From an uncultured Clostridium sp. (GTDB lineage Bacteria; Bacillota; Clostridia; TANB77; CAG-508), in the NCBI GenBank assembly GCA_947575605.1, contig CANPNZ010000016.1:1-40861 (forward strand): a DNA stretch of 40,861 nucleotides. The letters run 5' to 3'. Below are positions 25,001 to 32,846 of this stretch, piece after piece. How positions within the stretch are numbered: the first letter of the stretch is position 1; each line of letters starts with the position of its first letter. The notes beneath the pieces were generated by a model, which searched no databases, was not told the DNA's origin, and worked only from the letters and a program-made list of their open reading frames with translations. Made by a program: the position numbers and the translations under genes.

Positions 25001-27279
25001 TGCCAATCTCCTCGAATCCATCTTGAAAGTCGATTCATAAAACTATTGTATTTAGTTGGGTAACCATCCATTAATAAAATGTCAGATGCTAATCCACAAC
25101 GCAAATAACATCCTTCTAACAAATCATGACTTAATACCGTATTTTCTGGAATTTGATTTTCTACTACCTTATCATATACTTCTAAGTCATAGATACCTTT
25201 TCCTGTAAAAATTCCTTCTTGAAAATTGTCTTGATACGTATCTGATATAGCATTACTATAAGAGTCTGTTCCCCCTGCTCCTGCAAATATCTTGGTAAAT
25301 AACGTTTGATAACTAATGTCTAAATTGATTCCTACTCGTGGTTGTAATATTCCATACCCATCTACTACTATATTTTTTTGACTGTCTATGATTGGCTGAT
25401 TTAAAATATGAGCCATTGCTCCTACTAATTCAAAAGCTGAATTTAGCACTAAATCGGTATCAGCATCTAGGGTAATGACATATTTAATTTTTTCTTTTTG
25501 GTGATTTTCTAAGGTATTGATACGGAATGGATTTTTTATTTTTCCTAATAAGTATTGGTTAAATTGGGTCAACATTCCCCTTTTTCGTTCCCAACCTAAA
25601 AAGGATTCTTCTTTTTCATTCCATTGACGTTTTCGATAAATAAAACTGAAGATTGGCATTTGTCCTTCTTTTTGCTTATATTTTTCATTCCATTTATCTA
25701 CTAAAAATTTCCCCTCGTTCATTACCTCTTGATCGAATTCTTCCTCTTCTTTGCTACTTTCAGAACAGTCCCCTAATAACGTAAAGTAGATATTTGGGGA
25801 TTGATTGGCTAAATAAAAGACTTCTAATTTTCTCATTAATTCTTGCACTTTTTCTTTGGATTTTAAAATGGTTGGAATCACTACCATTGTTTTATGTTGT
25901 TCATCAATTGCATTGGTATAATCTAATTTTGGTATTGGTTTTGGCTTTACTACTTTACTTAACACATATTGAATGATTTGTACTGCTACTTCTGACGCTG
26001 GTATTAAGAATAGAAGAAAGGTTACTACATTTAATTTGATGAGACTACTCATACCGAATGATAATAAAATACTAAGCACTCCTACCCCTAACAAATAAGC
26101 CCTTGTTTTGTCTTTTGCACTCATTTGTCTACTGGTTTTATATTGTAATACATCATATAAAGTATTGATCCCTTGATCGATTAAATAATAACCAATATGA
26201 GATGGTTTGGTTGATACTTCTGTATTTTTTGCTAATTCTAATGCTTTTCTAGCAATATAAATTTCTGATATTTTTGTTTTTTTCGAAATTTCTTTGATTC
26301 GTGTTCGATAATATTCTTTGGTTTTGTCATCCATTTTCTCATAAACTTGGCTTGGATCTTGCCTTAAAATTTCTTCTACTCCATTAATTTTTTCGAATAT
26401 TTCTAAAAAGTTAATTCTTTGAATTTTTTTGATACTGGTTATGCTATTCCCCATAGATACTTTTCTTACAGCAATATCAAAATGTTCTTTTTTAATCACT
26501 TCCGATACTGTTGTACCACTCATTTCTACGGCTTCTTCTAAGGCTTTTAAATAGCTATATCCTTTTTTTCCATATCGCTTTAAGATATAAGACATATATT
26601 CAATAAAAGGATATTTCATATCCTTAAATAAGTCTTTTTCTAGTTTTTTAATAGAATTTGTTTTAAAATTCTGCTCTGCTTTTCCTTTATTTTCTACTAA
26701 TCTTTCTACGATATTTTCTGCTTTATATTTCTGAATTTGACAACTATATATTCTTTCGCTTATTTCTCTTATATTTTCAATCATAGCAATTTGAAGAAAT
26801 ATGCCTATATTCCATATTTCTTCCATACTTAACGTTTTCTTTGTCTGATAACTTATCAAATAGTCTTCTAAATCTTTTCTTTCTATCTTATTATCTGTGT
26901 AGGCTACAATTTCAGAGGCTAATACATAAATTCTCGCAAATCCTTTGTACACTCCATTACTGACTCCTACAAAATTGGTATATTTTTTTAAAGTTAGTTC
27001 TTTTTCAATTTGTTTTACCGTTTCTTCTATGATATATAAATTATCTAGTAACCATTCTCCTGCTGGATGAATACTAATTCCTAATTTTAGATGTTCGTTT
27101 AATAGTTGATATACTTGTTCTATTACTTTGAAATTTTCTAACATTTGTGGTACTGGATAGGTTTCTTTTTGCGATTGATTGGTTAAATTATGATTAGAGG
27201 CTATTTTTTGCAAATGATTTTCTAGTTGATTTTTGTCTAGTAACGTGCCATTTATTTTTAATACTTTATTAATCTTCAA
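19099..27279 (-). CDS. Giant cyclic beta-1,2-glucan synthase-like protein (GT84-glucoamylase-GH94)
   Basis: 2726 residues, close to cyclic beta-1,2-glucan synthases. Order: N-terminal domain (1-380), membrane segments from about 395, GT84 glycosyltransferase with VITLDADTDLVL (about 605), more membrane segments (about 780-960), a glucoamylase-like domain (about 1000-1450; TSSTNIGLSLLAV, SGTAFEYLMPN, YMAHHQGLILLS), glycan-binding repeats, and a GH94 phosphorylase-like domain (GSGDWNDGFSTVG about 2406; GGWTWYTGSASWYY near the end). It would make and tailor beta-1,2-glucan at the membrane. The start is TTG 27279, nine bases after GGAG that is held in a hairpin. A repeat pair is inserted in frame at about residues 1099-1141. 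It contains no CGG codon. Confidence 0.88.
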   Translation of the reverse strand: MKINKVLKINGTLLDKNQLENHLQKIASNHNLTNQSQKETYPVPQMLENFKVIEQVYQLLNEHLKLGISIHPAGEWLLDNLYIIEETVKQIEKELTLKKYTNFVGVSNGVYKGFARIYVLASEIVAYTDNKIERKDLEDYLISYQTKKTLSMEEIWNIGIFLQIAMIENIREISERIYSCQIQKYKAENIVERLVENKGKAEQNFKTNSIKKLEKDLFKDMKYPFIEYMSYILKRYGKKGYSYLKALEEAVEMSGTTVSEVIKKEHFDIAVRKVSMGNSITSIKKIQRINFLEIFEKINGVEEILRQDPSQVYEKMDDKTKEYYRTRIKEISKKTKISEIYIARKALELAKNTEVSTKPSHIGYYLIDQGINTLYDVLQYKTSRQMSAKDKTRAYLLGVGVLSILLSFGMSSLIKLNVVTFLLFLIPASEVAVQIIQYVLSKVVKPKPIPKLDYTNAIDEQHKTMVVIPTILKSKEKVQELMRKLEVFYLANQSPNIYFTLLGDCSESSKEEEEFDQEVMNEGKFLVDKWNEKYKQKEGQMPIFSFIYRKRQWNEKEESFLGWERKRGMLTQFNQYLLGKIKNPFRINTLENHQKEKIKYVITLDADTDLVLNSAFELVGAMAHILNQPIIDSQKNIVVDGYGILQPRVGINLDISYQTLFTKIFAGAGGTDSYSNAISDTYQDNFQEGIFTGKGIYDLEVYDKVVENQIPENTVLSHDLLEGCYLRCGLASDILLMDGYPTKYNSFMNRLSRWIRGDWQITRWIGSKSPLNLLSKYKIWDNLRRSLIEIAIMIAIVYCNVIGIIDRKSFSVTVAILIGISIFPYVLEFLNACIFRKEGEEKQKTFAPKISGIKGTFYRAMIIIGCLPYKAYVSAKAILKTGYRVCVTKKHLLEWTTSEEAEKQAKSNLASYYNQMAFNVLVGIISIGLGLFRVNLLAVVLGLWWAITPIIMWYVSREIEKVQPVEQLNEEEKKYVLEIGKRTWSFFETYLTEENNYLIPDNYQEERKEKVVPRTSSTNIGLSLLAVISAYDLKYIDLEKAMDLLSKIIDTIESLAKWNGHLYNWYNIKTKEPLNPKYVSTVDSGNLAGYLYVTKAFFEEFANRDGPFWQFSETNEKEEKVDKLVKNEKNCQKSPSLLANSLKMKIQQMIENMDFSVLYNHEQQIFSIGFNIEENKLTDSYYDLLASEARQASLVAIAKKDVPSRHWNYLSRTLTTLGKYKGLISWSGTAFEYLMPNINIPRYEGSLLDESCQFLVKTQMEYSKNLNIPWGISEAAFNLRDLQSNYQYKAFGIPWLGLKRGLADEMVVSSYAGILAISEVPKEEVKNLKWLEKEGMYDKYGFYESIDYTPERVEKGKNSAIVKTYMAHHQGLILLSINNLFHHDILQKRFMKNPEIDAVSILLQETMPEKAIITKEKKEKVEKLKYKDYENYVQTTYKKIDERLITGNFISNEDYVVAMNQKGQGVSKYKDIYINRFKATSDYPQGIFFAFKNIKNKNIWSSNYAYNENKESQYQISFMPDKHEQEIVNGNIKTKIETTVSSNRPVELRRVTFENQGNEEEILEVTCYFEPVLSRKEQDYSHPAFNNLFLIPKLEEETNSIIVQRKNREANAPKFYLGANLSTNSETIGDFEYEIDQEKFIGRGNLGIPEKIKNSIPLSKKMGLVTEPIVALKRTIKIMPQEEAFIDFILAVNEKEEMVIENIKKYQSTGNVTKEFELSKARVEAESRYLSRKGSDIAIYQKMLSYIIFDNPIKSQLLEKKKKHPNYHQSELWKYGISGDLPIILVKVRNVNDGDIVKEALKAHEFFRMKKVETEIVILDEEKHSYENYVKEEIEGSILNHHMGYLKNQRGGIFTLSKGEIDKKDIELLEFLASIMIDSDKGGLQNNIKELEENYLEKQEVMGEEVQKPVFEEEDKEDIDLLSHYEELKYYNEYGGFSADGKEYLMRINQENRLPTVWSHIMANEKFGTIVTENMGGYSWYQNCRLNRVSCWSNQPSYDIPSEVIYLKDEETKKAWSLGLNPMPDDRNYNIVYGFGYCKYIHKSNGIEQELEMFVPKEDSCKIGILNLKNTTPNRKKLKLYYYMKPVIGEDEIKSNGYIDLNFDANNNLLQAQNLYREEMEKTRVYVSSSEKIKSYTGDKNFFLGEGDIANPQALKKVSLNNQNSLGKKPCMAYEIEIELESFENKEISLILGAEEEEMDCKNIAYKYQKIANCKQELNTIKNYWKELLERVQVYTPLESTNILLNGWIAYQIISSRLVGKTGYYQSGGAYGFRDQLQDTIGLKYLEPEMVKEQIIKHSQHQFLEGDVEHWWHEENQRGIRTRFSDDLLWLCYLTIEYISFTGDKSILDIKTPYIEGAELEENQDERYEKYLLSKQEGTIYEHCIKAIERSLNFGENGLPKIGSGDWNDGFSTVGNKGKGESVWLGFFLSFILEHFISICKERGEEPLAQKYEEIKNNLKKALNTNAWDGRWYKRAFMDDGNVLGSMENEECRIDSIAQSWSVISKVGDNDKKYISMESLENHLIDRENGIIKLLDPPFEKSKLEPGYIKAYLPGVRENGGQYTHSSVWVIIAEAMLGFGDKALELYRMINPIEHSRTKEASKKYKVEPYVIPADIYGTGNLAGRGGWTWYTGSASWYYKAGIENLLGLKVENGYLKIEPCIPKDWKEYQIRYQYKESIYHITIKNPNGKNGFESDNSKVLLNGNEVENSIKLDGSRNVYQIEVQL
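23857..23981. repeat. Inverted pair of GGGACGG-core repeats inserted in frame in the glucan synthase gene
   Basis: Two inverted copies of the repeat (about 23857-23897 and 23944-23981), each with TTGCCAA arms and a GGGACGGAC core, flank about 46 bases. On the coding strand they are translated as FANRDGPFWQF, a Lys/Glu-rich linker, then KSPSLLANSLK, without breaking the frame. The segment lies between two conserved parts of the glucoamylase-like domain, so the gene has absorbed a mobile repeat as a roughly 40-residue insert. Confidence 0.8.
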
Positions 27280-27285
27280 AAAATT

Positions 27286-27333
27286 CCACTCCTTGCTTCA
27301 ATAGGTTTTATCCCTATTGTTTGCAAAGAGTGG
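27286..27333 (-). promoter_or_regulatory. Hairpin sequestering the ribosome site of the glucan synthase gene
   Basis: On the minus strand CCACTC-t-TTGC-aaa-CAATAGG pairs with CCTATTG-aa-GCAA-g-GAGTGG. The descending arm contains AAGGAGTGG, the ribosome site for the TTG start at 27279. In the folded leader that site is paired with CCACTCTTTGC, so translation would need the structure to open. I see no known riboswitch core; it could be an RNA thermometer, a protein-binding site or a simple attenuating hairpin. Confidence 0.6.
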
Positions 27334-27360
27334 AAATTTTATACATTTTTACTTTGTGTT

Positions 27361-28188
27361 TTATTCAATTCCTAATCCATCTTCCTTATCACTTGCTAAT
27401 TCTTGATTTTCATTTTTAAATCCATATTCATATTCTTTTAATATTTTTATCATTTCATTTTTTGATTTTGTTATTCCCAATTCACTTTCTTGTTGTATAA
27501 ACTTTCGCCATTCAAATACAATTGGTATCATTTTTTCAAATTTCTCTGTTGTCAAAATTCCTGCATATTGTTTGTCTGTAAATAAATCTCTACTTAGTAT
27601 GGCTTCTTTTAATTTTCCATCAACTAATGCTGCACAGTCTATCACGTCGCCATCTTTTTTATTGATTTCATAAATTTTTACGTCTTCTATATCATAATAA
27701 CTAACACCATGTTCTGCTAATTTTTGTTCTGTTACTGCTGGTTCATCTCCATGTGTAATCATAGTTTCTGTATTCTCATCAACATATGCTCTATCTTGTG
27801 TTCTCTCCCATATTTCTAAATCATCTGTGGTTAAACTGTCATCTCCTGTTTTTTTCTCATAATCTTCTAAAAACTCGTTCTTTATAAATCTTAGTAAAGT
27901 ATCTATATCGTTTATTTTACTTACTTCTGCCTCCATCACATTTTGTTCCATTTTTTGATTGATTTCTTTTCCTAGATTTCCTGGCAAAACTTTTAGGCTA
28001 TTTTTATAATCGTTTTCTTGTTCCACTTTTACATTTTTATCAACATCGATATCCTGATTTCCTCCACATCCAGTAGTTGTTAATCCAATTGTTGCGATGG
28101 TGGCTCCAGCTGCTATTGTTTTTGGAGCCTTTTTTCCTATATTTTTTATGTTTTTTAACATTTCTTTTATTTTTTCTACTATTTTCAT
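27361..28188 (-). CDS. Lipoprotein of unknown function
   Basis: 275 residues. A lysine-rich N-terminus is followed by KTIAAGATIATIGLTTTGCGG, a lipobox (T-T-G-C) at about residue 40, so the mature protein would be lipid-anchored outside the membrane. The remainder is acidic and soluble, ending LASDKEDGLGIE. The long charged stretch before the hydrophobic core is unusual for a lipoprotein signal. It lies 81 bases upstream of the glucan synthase gene and may share its transcript. No family recognised. Confidence 0.65.
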   Translation of the reverse strand: MKIVEKIKEMLKNIKNIGKKAPKTIAAGATIATIGLTTTGCGGNQDIDVDKNVKVEQENDYKNSLKVLPGNLGKEINQKMEQNVMEAEVSKINDIDTLLRFIKNEFLEDYEKKTGDDSLTTDDLEIWERTQDRAYVDENTETMITHGDEPAVTEQKLAEHGVSYYDIEDVKIYEINKKDGDVIDCAALVDGKLKEAILSRDLFTDKQYAGILTTEKFEKMIPIVFEWRKFIQQESELGITKSKNEMIKILKEYEYGFKNENQELASDKEDGLGIE

Positions 28189-28287
28189 ACTTACAATCCA
28201 TCCTTTCTTAAGTATAAATTATTTTGAAAAAAATCACCTTCTTTTTTATTATAACACTTTACATTTTTTTATGCAATTTTTTATTAA

Positions 28288-28305
28288 TTCAAGTTTCGAC
28301 TTTTT
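28288..28305. repeat. Solitary end of the AAGTTTCGAC inverted-repeat family
   Basis: TTCAAGTTTCGACTTTTT is identical to the left end of the element at 36011-36116 (36008-36025). No complementary partner lies nearby, so this may be a truncated copy. Confidence 0.55.
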
Positions 28306-28357
28306 CTTAACTTATCTCCAACTCCCATCTCATGGCATAAATAGGAAGCGACGCCAT

Positions 28358-28564
28358 TCACAGGCGCCGTATAATATGCTCTTCCTCATATTTTTTCTTC
28401 CTTGCTTCCTCCACAATATACCCCCATATGCTGCCGCCTAATATAAGGAAAACTATTCCCAATAGCGTGGCATAGCGAAGTGCATCTGAAACCATTTCAT
28501 ACATGGTTCCCAGAAAGCATAAAATCAATCCTACTGTCATTAACATTGTTGCTAGTTTTTTCAT
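28358..28564 (-). CDS. Small two-segment membrane protein
   Basis: 68 residues: two hydrophobic segments (LATMLMTVGLILCFLGTMY and YATLLGIVFLILGGSIWGYIV) and a charged tail (EEARKKKYEEEHIIRRL). Function unknown. Codon 66 is an in-frame CGG (28369-28367). Read normally the protein ends RRL; if it shifts as in cwlD or ispE, the tail becomes IIGACEWRRFLFMP with a stop about 24 bases later. The sequence cannot decide which is right, since the tail lies outside the conserved part. Confidence 0.6.
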   Translation of the reverse strand: MKKLATMLMTVGLILCFLGTMYEMVSDALRYATLLGIVFLILGGSIWGYIVEEARKKKYEEEHIIRRL

Positions 28565-28700
28565 CTTTTGCTCCTTTCCTTGACCAAATTAGCTGGTCGA
28601 TGCTGTGTTTGCAATTACTTATTGTTATTATATCATATTATGTAGATAAATGCAAAAATCAAAACTTCGCATATTTATTCTGTACGAAAAAACTCTCCTT

Positions 28701-29467
28701 TCAGTCAGTTTTTTCTACACCATAAAAATAGTCTGTAATTCCATTATAAATTCCCCAAGCCAATCGATTTTGATATTCATCTTCTAACAATTGCTTTTCC
28801 TCTTCTGGATTAGATAAAAAGCCACACTCTACAATTGAAATTGGTATTTCTACATGTTTCATAATATAAACCGTATCTAATTTCATAGCAACTCTTTTAT
28901 TTTCCTTTTGAATAGACTCATTTAAATTAGCTTGAATTTGTTTGGCTAAATTAGTACTTTTTTCATCTCCATTTTTATAAAAACATTGCCATCCCCAATA
29001 TTGCTGTTGTGGGATTTTATTCAAATGAATACTAACAAAAATATCAGCACTTGATTCATTTCCTATTTTTACTCGGTTATGAATATCTGAGATTTTCTTT
29101 TGTTTTAGTGTTTTGCTATCCAAATCATAAATAGCATTTTCATCAGAACGTGTTAAAATAACGTTACATCCACTTGTTTCCAATAAGTTTTGTAGCTTTA
29201 ATGCAATTTTCAAATTTGTTTCTGCCTCTGTTGTACCGAGTGCTACTTTGTGCTCCGTTCATCTGGCACACCATGTCCCGCATCTACTACAATCGTTTTT
29301 CCGGATACTGGTGTTGCTGTTGTCGCCACTGTATTTTGTTTCTGTTCCAGATTGTTTTCAGATTTAAATTCATTTTTGTTATTGGCAATTTGAAAATAAA
29401 ATGCGAAAACAGCTACAAATACACAAGATAATATAATTGAAATTCTTTTTTTGTTAATCACTATCAT
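28701..29467 (-). CDS. cwlD: N-acetylmuramoyl-L-alanine amidase CwlD, with two CGG +1 shifts
   Basis: Zinc amidase of the spore-cortex type, needed for muramic-lactam formation. It has an N-terminal membrane segment (ISIILSCVFVAVFAFYF), then TIVVDAGHGVPDE with the first zinc ligand. The plain frame stops at 29243. Two in-frame CGG codons occur, at 29257-29255 and 29238-29236; skipping one base at each gives DEGAQSSTGTTEAETNLKIALKLQ and continues through SADIFVSIHLN and ISIVECGFLSNPEEE to the stop at 28701. The product has 254 residues, the usual CwlD size. ATG 29467 follows AGGAG. Both restored residues are glycines in the loop after the zinc histidine. Confidence 0.93.
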
Positions 29468-29530
29468 ATAAAAACTCCTAATACAAATATTTATTACTAT
29501 TTATATTAAGAGTTTCTCTATTTTATTCCG

Positions 29531-29580
29531 ATTGGGGACATGTCCATTTGGGACGGTTCTTTTTGGACATGTCTCCCAAT
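29531..29580. repeat. GGGACGG-core hairpin repeat with different arms
   Basis: ATTGGGGACATGTCCA pairs with TGGACATGTCTCCCAAT (one bulge); the loop contains TTTGGGACGGTTC. The core matches the other repeats but the arms are GGACATGTC rather than TTGCCAA. It lies at the 3' end of the GGDEF gene. Confidence 0.7.
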
Positions 29581-30504
29581 CATTTTCTTCTGTCAACGGC
29601 GTAGCTACTTCCCATAACAGATTTGGCCGCGTGTTTTACTTGTGCTCCTACTTCTCCAATTTCTAGGATATTATTGAATCTTCCCTCATCTGCTACAACC
29701 ACTCCTATGGATAAAGAAGTTAATGGGAATTGCTCAATGATTCCCTTTCGATTGGCTACTTCTATATATCCTTTTTCTAAATCATTGTCTGTAAAATATC
29801 TTTTTACATTATGGTCAAAATGAGCTAATATACTTTGGCATAATTTCTCACACATATTTCCTGGTATTAATGCTACAAAGTCGTCTCCGCCCAATATGTC
29901 CAATAAAAGTATCTTTTAGTCCACTTTCATGAATGCAATCTATAATGGTTTGTGCTGTGAATTCTATGATTTCATCACCTTTTAGAAATCCATATACGTC
30001 ATTATAGGCCTTAAAATTGTCTAAGTCTAAATATAATACACAAAAAGCTTCCTTTTTTAAAATTCTCTTTTTCAATTCTGCATGTATTTGTACATTTCCT
30101 GGTAGACCTGTTAATGGACTGATTCTTCTATTCGTAGAAAGAAGTCTATTTAAATTTTTTACGGTATGATACAAGTATTGTTCATCTACTGGTTTCTTGA
30201 TGAAATATTCGATCGATTCTTGCAATATGCTTAATCTATGCTCTTTTTCTCCTTTAGAGGATACCACAATAACTGGTGTTATGGTATTATCTTCATCTTT
30301 TCTTATTTTTCTACATAAATCAACTACATTTCGGTCTATCGCATCTTCATTTATGACAATCAAAGATGGTATGTTTTTTAAGGCAATGTCTATTTGTTCT
30401 GTTTTTACACTGGTAAATTTATATTCAGGATCATTTTTAAATAGTTCTCTAAATATTACAATTGATGCATCATCATCATCAATTATATATACATCTTGTA
30501 TCAT
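29580..30504 (-). CDS. Receiver-GGDEF protein, with a CGG +1 shift in the signature
   Basis: Two-domain signalling protein, probably a diguanylate cyclase. Residues 1-125 form a receiver domain with the acidic pocket (YIIDDDDAS) and the KKP lysine, but the phosphate-accepting position appears to be Asn (LIVINEDAI), so it may not be phosphorylated normally. Residues about 135-300 form a GGDEF domain (LTGLPGN, YLDLDNFKAYND). The plain frame breaks at codon 206, CGG (29889-29887), and ends at 29848; skipping the C gives GHIGGDDFVALIP and continues to 29580, 307 residues. The shift lies inside the signature motif itself. ATG 30504. Confidence 0.9.
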
Positions 30505-30558
30505 CTAATTTCTTCCTCTCTTGTTTTTCTTCATTATATACAAAAAGACTTGTTCTTT

Positions 30559-31359
30559 TCAAGTCTTTTTCCTGTTTTTTACTCTTTTTTTCGTTAATTC
30601 TATTTTCTGATTTAAAATTTCTGTAATCTCTTTTGTATTGATAGCTGGGAAAGCCTTTTTTAAACGATGTACATTTTTATACAGATGCAAAATCATTTTG
30701 TTTCTTTTCTTTTTTAGTTTGGCTATTATCTCTTGTATATTTTCCGTTGCTAATCCTTTTTCTTCTTTTTCTTTTCTTATGGCTTTTATTTCTTTTAACT
30801 TTTCTTTGATTTCTTTGTTGATATTTTCTATATTTTCTAATGTTGCTTTGATACTCTTTACATGAATAACAGATGTAATCGTATCTACGATAAAGACTAC
30901 GAATAGAACAGCCATAATATAGTTTAATAAACTTGTATTAACTTTTCCCATCATTTCTTGTACAAATGGATGAATATATTTTACAAATAGTACACCCAAT
31001 ATTCCCCAACAAATAGAATTCGTTAAACAGATACGCCCTTGAAAATTAAGTTTATGGTCAGAATAGTCCCAATATTTTGTTTGAAATACTTTTTCTAAAA
31101 ATACACCAACTAAATATTCCCAAGTGGTTAACACTATAATAGCAATAAAGAATAAAAGAATTGGCTTATTTTCGAATCCTTCTAAGAATAGAAACATAAT
31201 CGTTGCTCCTATCCCATATATTGGGCAAAACGGGCCTCTTAAAAAGCCCGTATTGATTAATTTTTTCTCACAAACTGATCTAACAATCGATTCCATAACC
31301 CATCCTAAAAATGAGTATACAATAAAATACGTTGTCAATTCTATTAGATTTATATTCAT
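30559..31359 (-). CDS. Putative ABC-transporter type IV membrane protein (CmpB-like)
   Basis: 266 residues, about five hydrophobic segments. The N-terminal TTYFIVYSFLGWVMES, GFLRGPFCPIYGIGA and later KYWDYSDHKLNFQGRICL are characteristic of the putative ABC-transporter type IV family (PF06541). The C-terminal third is a basic coiled-coil-like cytoplasmic tail (KEIKEKLKEIKAIRKEKEEK). The transported substrate is unknown and no ATPase gene is adjacent. It is followed by the receiver-GGDEF gene in the same direction. Confidence 0.8.
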   Translation of the reverse strand: MNINLIELTTYFIVYSFLGWVMESIVRSVCEKKLINTGFLRGPFCPIYGIGATIMFLFLEGFENKPILLFFIAIIVLTTWEYLVGVFLEKVFQTKYWDYSDHKLNFQGRICLTNSICWGILGVLFVKYIHPFVQEMMGKVNTSLLNYIMAVLFVVFIVDTITSVIHVKSIKATLENIENINKEIKEKLKEIKAIRKEKEEKGLATENIQEIIAKLKKKRNKMILHLYKNVHRLKKAFPAINTKEITEILNQKIELTKKRVKNRKKT

Positions 31360-31368
31360 AGTTTCCCC

Positions 31369-32322
31369 TTATTTGTTAAATAATGCTTTAAATGTTTCTG
31401 TTACATCACTTTCGTTATATACGGTTACTTCTAGTTTATTTTCTCCATCATGTAATGGATACGTATATTCAAATTCTTTTCTTTCTTCTAATGATAGTTG
31501 TGATGCTAAGTCTAATCTGAATTTTTCTGTTTCATTGATGATGAATTCTATCTTTTTAATGCCCTGTTCATCGGATGCTTTAATGATAAAATTCTCTGAA
31601 TTATCATCTGCTGTTACTTCTAGTTTTGGTTTGGTTACCCCGTTTACTTCTTGCTCTTTTGTTTCTGTTTTGTTATTAATATCTACTACAATAATGGTTA
31701 ATGTGTGTAATCCTCTTGGTATTTCTATGGTTTCTTCTATTTGGTTACCTTCAATATCTACTCTTGTTTCTTCTCCCTCATCCCATCTGTATGTCATATA
31801 CTGAAGTTGATTGATTCCATTGACTGTTAATTTTAAGTTGTTTCCTTCTGGTTCAATATTGATATTAATATCTGATTCTACGGTATATACTTTTTCGTAT
31901 TTAATTTCTTGTCCATTGATATCACTTGCATAAACTTTTAATGTATTGGTTCCTGTTGGTATTTCTATGGTGGTTTCTACTTCTTTTTTACCATTGGCTT
32001 CTACTTGTTTGGCACCTTCTTCATTCCAATCATAGGTTATGGTAGCTAATTCCTTATCATGTGTTACCCTTAGTAAAATTTCTGTTTCTGATGTTTGTTC
32101 TACATAGATAACTGGTTTCGTTTTGGCTACTTCTTTCGTAGATTCTTTATACATAGAATAAGAACCTGTTCCTATGATACATATTCCAAATATCAATATA
32201 GCAATTGAGAAAAATTTTAATATGGTATGAATTTCTATTGGACCATTATTTTTGTTTTTGGTCTTGGTTTTATTTTTTACCTTTTCTCTGCTATTATTTT
32301 CTATACTTAATATCTGATTCAA
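31369..32322 (-). CDS. Membrane-anchored protein with repeated Ig-like domains
   Basis: About 317 residues: a basic cytoplasmic start, one membrane segment (FFSIAILIFGICIIGTGSY, about 45-65), then three extracellular beta-sandwich repeats. Repeats one and two share an ITYDWNEEG / MTYRWDEGE strand and an IEIPTGTNTLKVYASD / IEIPRGLHTLTIIVVD strand; the third ends YPLHDGENKLEVTVYN. TTG 32322 has AGAGGTG seven bases upstream and is preferred over the GTG at 32346. It probably works at the cell surface; function unknown. Confidence 0.7.
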   Translation of the reverse strand: MNQILSIENNSREKVKNKTKTKNKNNGPIEIHTILKFFSIAILIFGICIIGTGSYSMYKESTKEVAKTKPVIYVEQTSETEILLRVTHDKELATITYDWNEEGAKQVEANGKKEVETTIEIPTGTNTLKVYASDINGQEIKYEKVYTVESDININIEPEGNNLKLTVNGINQLQYMTYRWDEGEETRVDIEGNQIEETIEIPRGLHTLTIIVVDINNKTETKEQEVNGVTKPKLEVTADDNSENFIIKASDEQGIKKIEFIINETEKFRLDLASQLSLEERKEFEYTYPLHDGENKLEVTVYNESDVTETFKALFNK

Positions 32323-32489
32323 TATTTTCACCTCTCTAAATTTCACTATTTTGATTATAACATATTGACTATTTATTGTAAATGATTTTGGAATGAAAAA
32401 ATAGTAAATAAGTAACTATTCAAAAGTACCTATTTTTTATCTAAACGTTTATTAAGAAAAATAATAGGATGAATCGTTGCATAAATAAT

Positions 32490-32520
32490 AAGCCGTTGAT
32501 ATCCAAAACATCAACGGCTT
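32490..32520. terminator. Terminator after rpsR
   Basis: AAGCCGTTGAT and ATCAACGGCTT pair perfectly (11 bp) across a nine-base loop, 18 bases beyond the rpsR stop. Minus-strand sequence after it is T-rich (TTATTATTTAT). It lies in the 215-base gap 32323-32537, where nothing else is clear. Confidence 0.75.
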
Positions 32521-32537
32521 TATTCTTTATTTTTTTA

Positions 32538-32819
32538 TTAGTTTTGTGCATATGGTAATAAAGCAATGTGTCTTGCTCTTTTTACTGCTGTTGTGATATC
32601 TCTTTGATGTTTCGCACATGCTCCAGTTGTTCTTCTTGGTAAGATTTTTCCTTTATCATTGATAAATTTTCTTAATTGTTCTGGATTTTTATAATCTAAT
32701 ACAAAGTTTTTATCACTACATAATACACATACTTTTTTTCTTTGTTTTCTGAATCTTGGATTGTAGTCCTCATCATAATTTTTATTGTTATTTCTTTTAT
32801 TTTGTTTTTTGTCTGCCAC
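32538..32819 (-). CDS. rpsR: 30S ribosomal protein S18
   Basis: 93 residues. The conserved body reads [39 protein letters not shown] and [19 protein letters not shown]. The N-terminus is extended by a Lys/Asn-rich stretch. It is the last gene of rpsF-ssb-rpsR, the usual Firmicute order. It keeps the two zinc-site cysteines (V-C-V-L-C). Confidence 0.97.
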   Translation of the reverse strand: MADKKQNKRNNNKNYDEDYNPRFRKQRKKVCVLCSDKNFVLDYKNPEQLRKFINDKGKILPRRTTGACAKHQRDITTAVKRARHIALLPYAQN

Positions 32820-32846
32820 TCTCTATTCCCCCTCTCTTTTTGTTTC

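Noticed and set aside
29243..29467. cwlD as a pseudogene or as two separate genes
   Set aside because: Both breaks sit at in-frame CGG and restore conserved sequence. The rest of the gene is intact, including the downstream zinc-site and catalytic motifs.
31124..31804. Plus-strand 226-codon frame
   Set aside because: It spans antisense across two real minus-strand genes with clear motifs and has serine-rich shadow composition.
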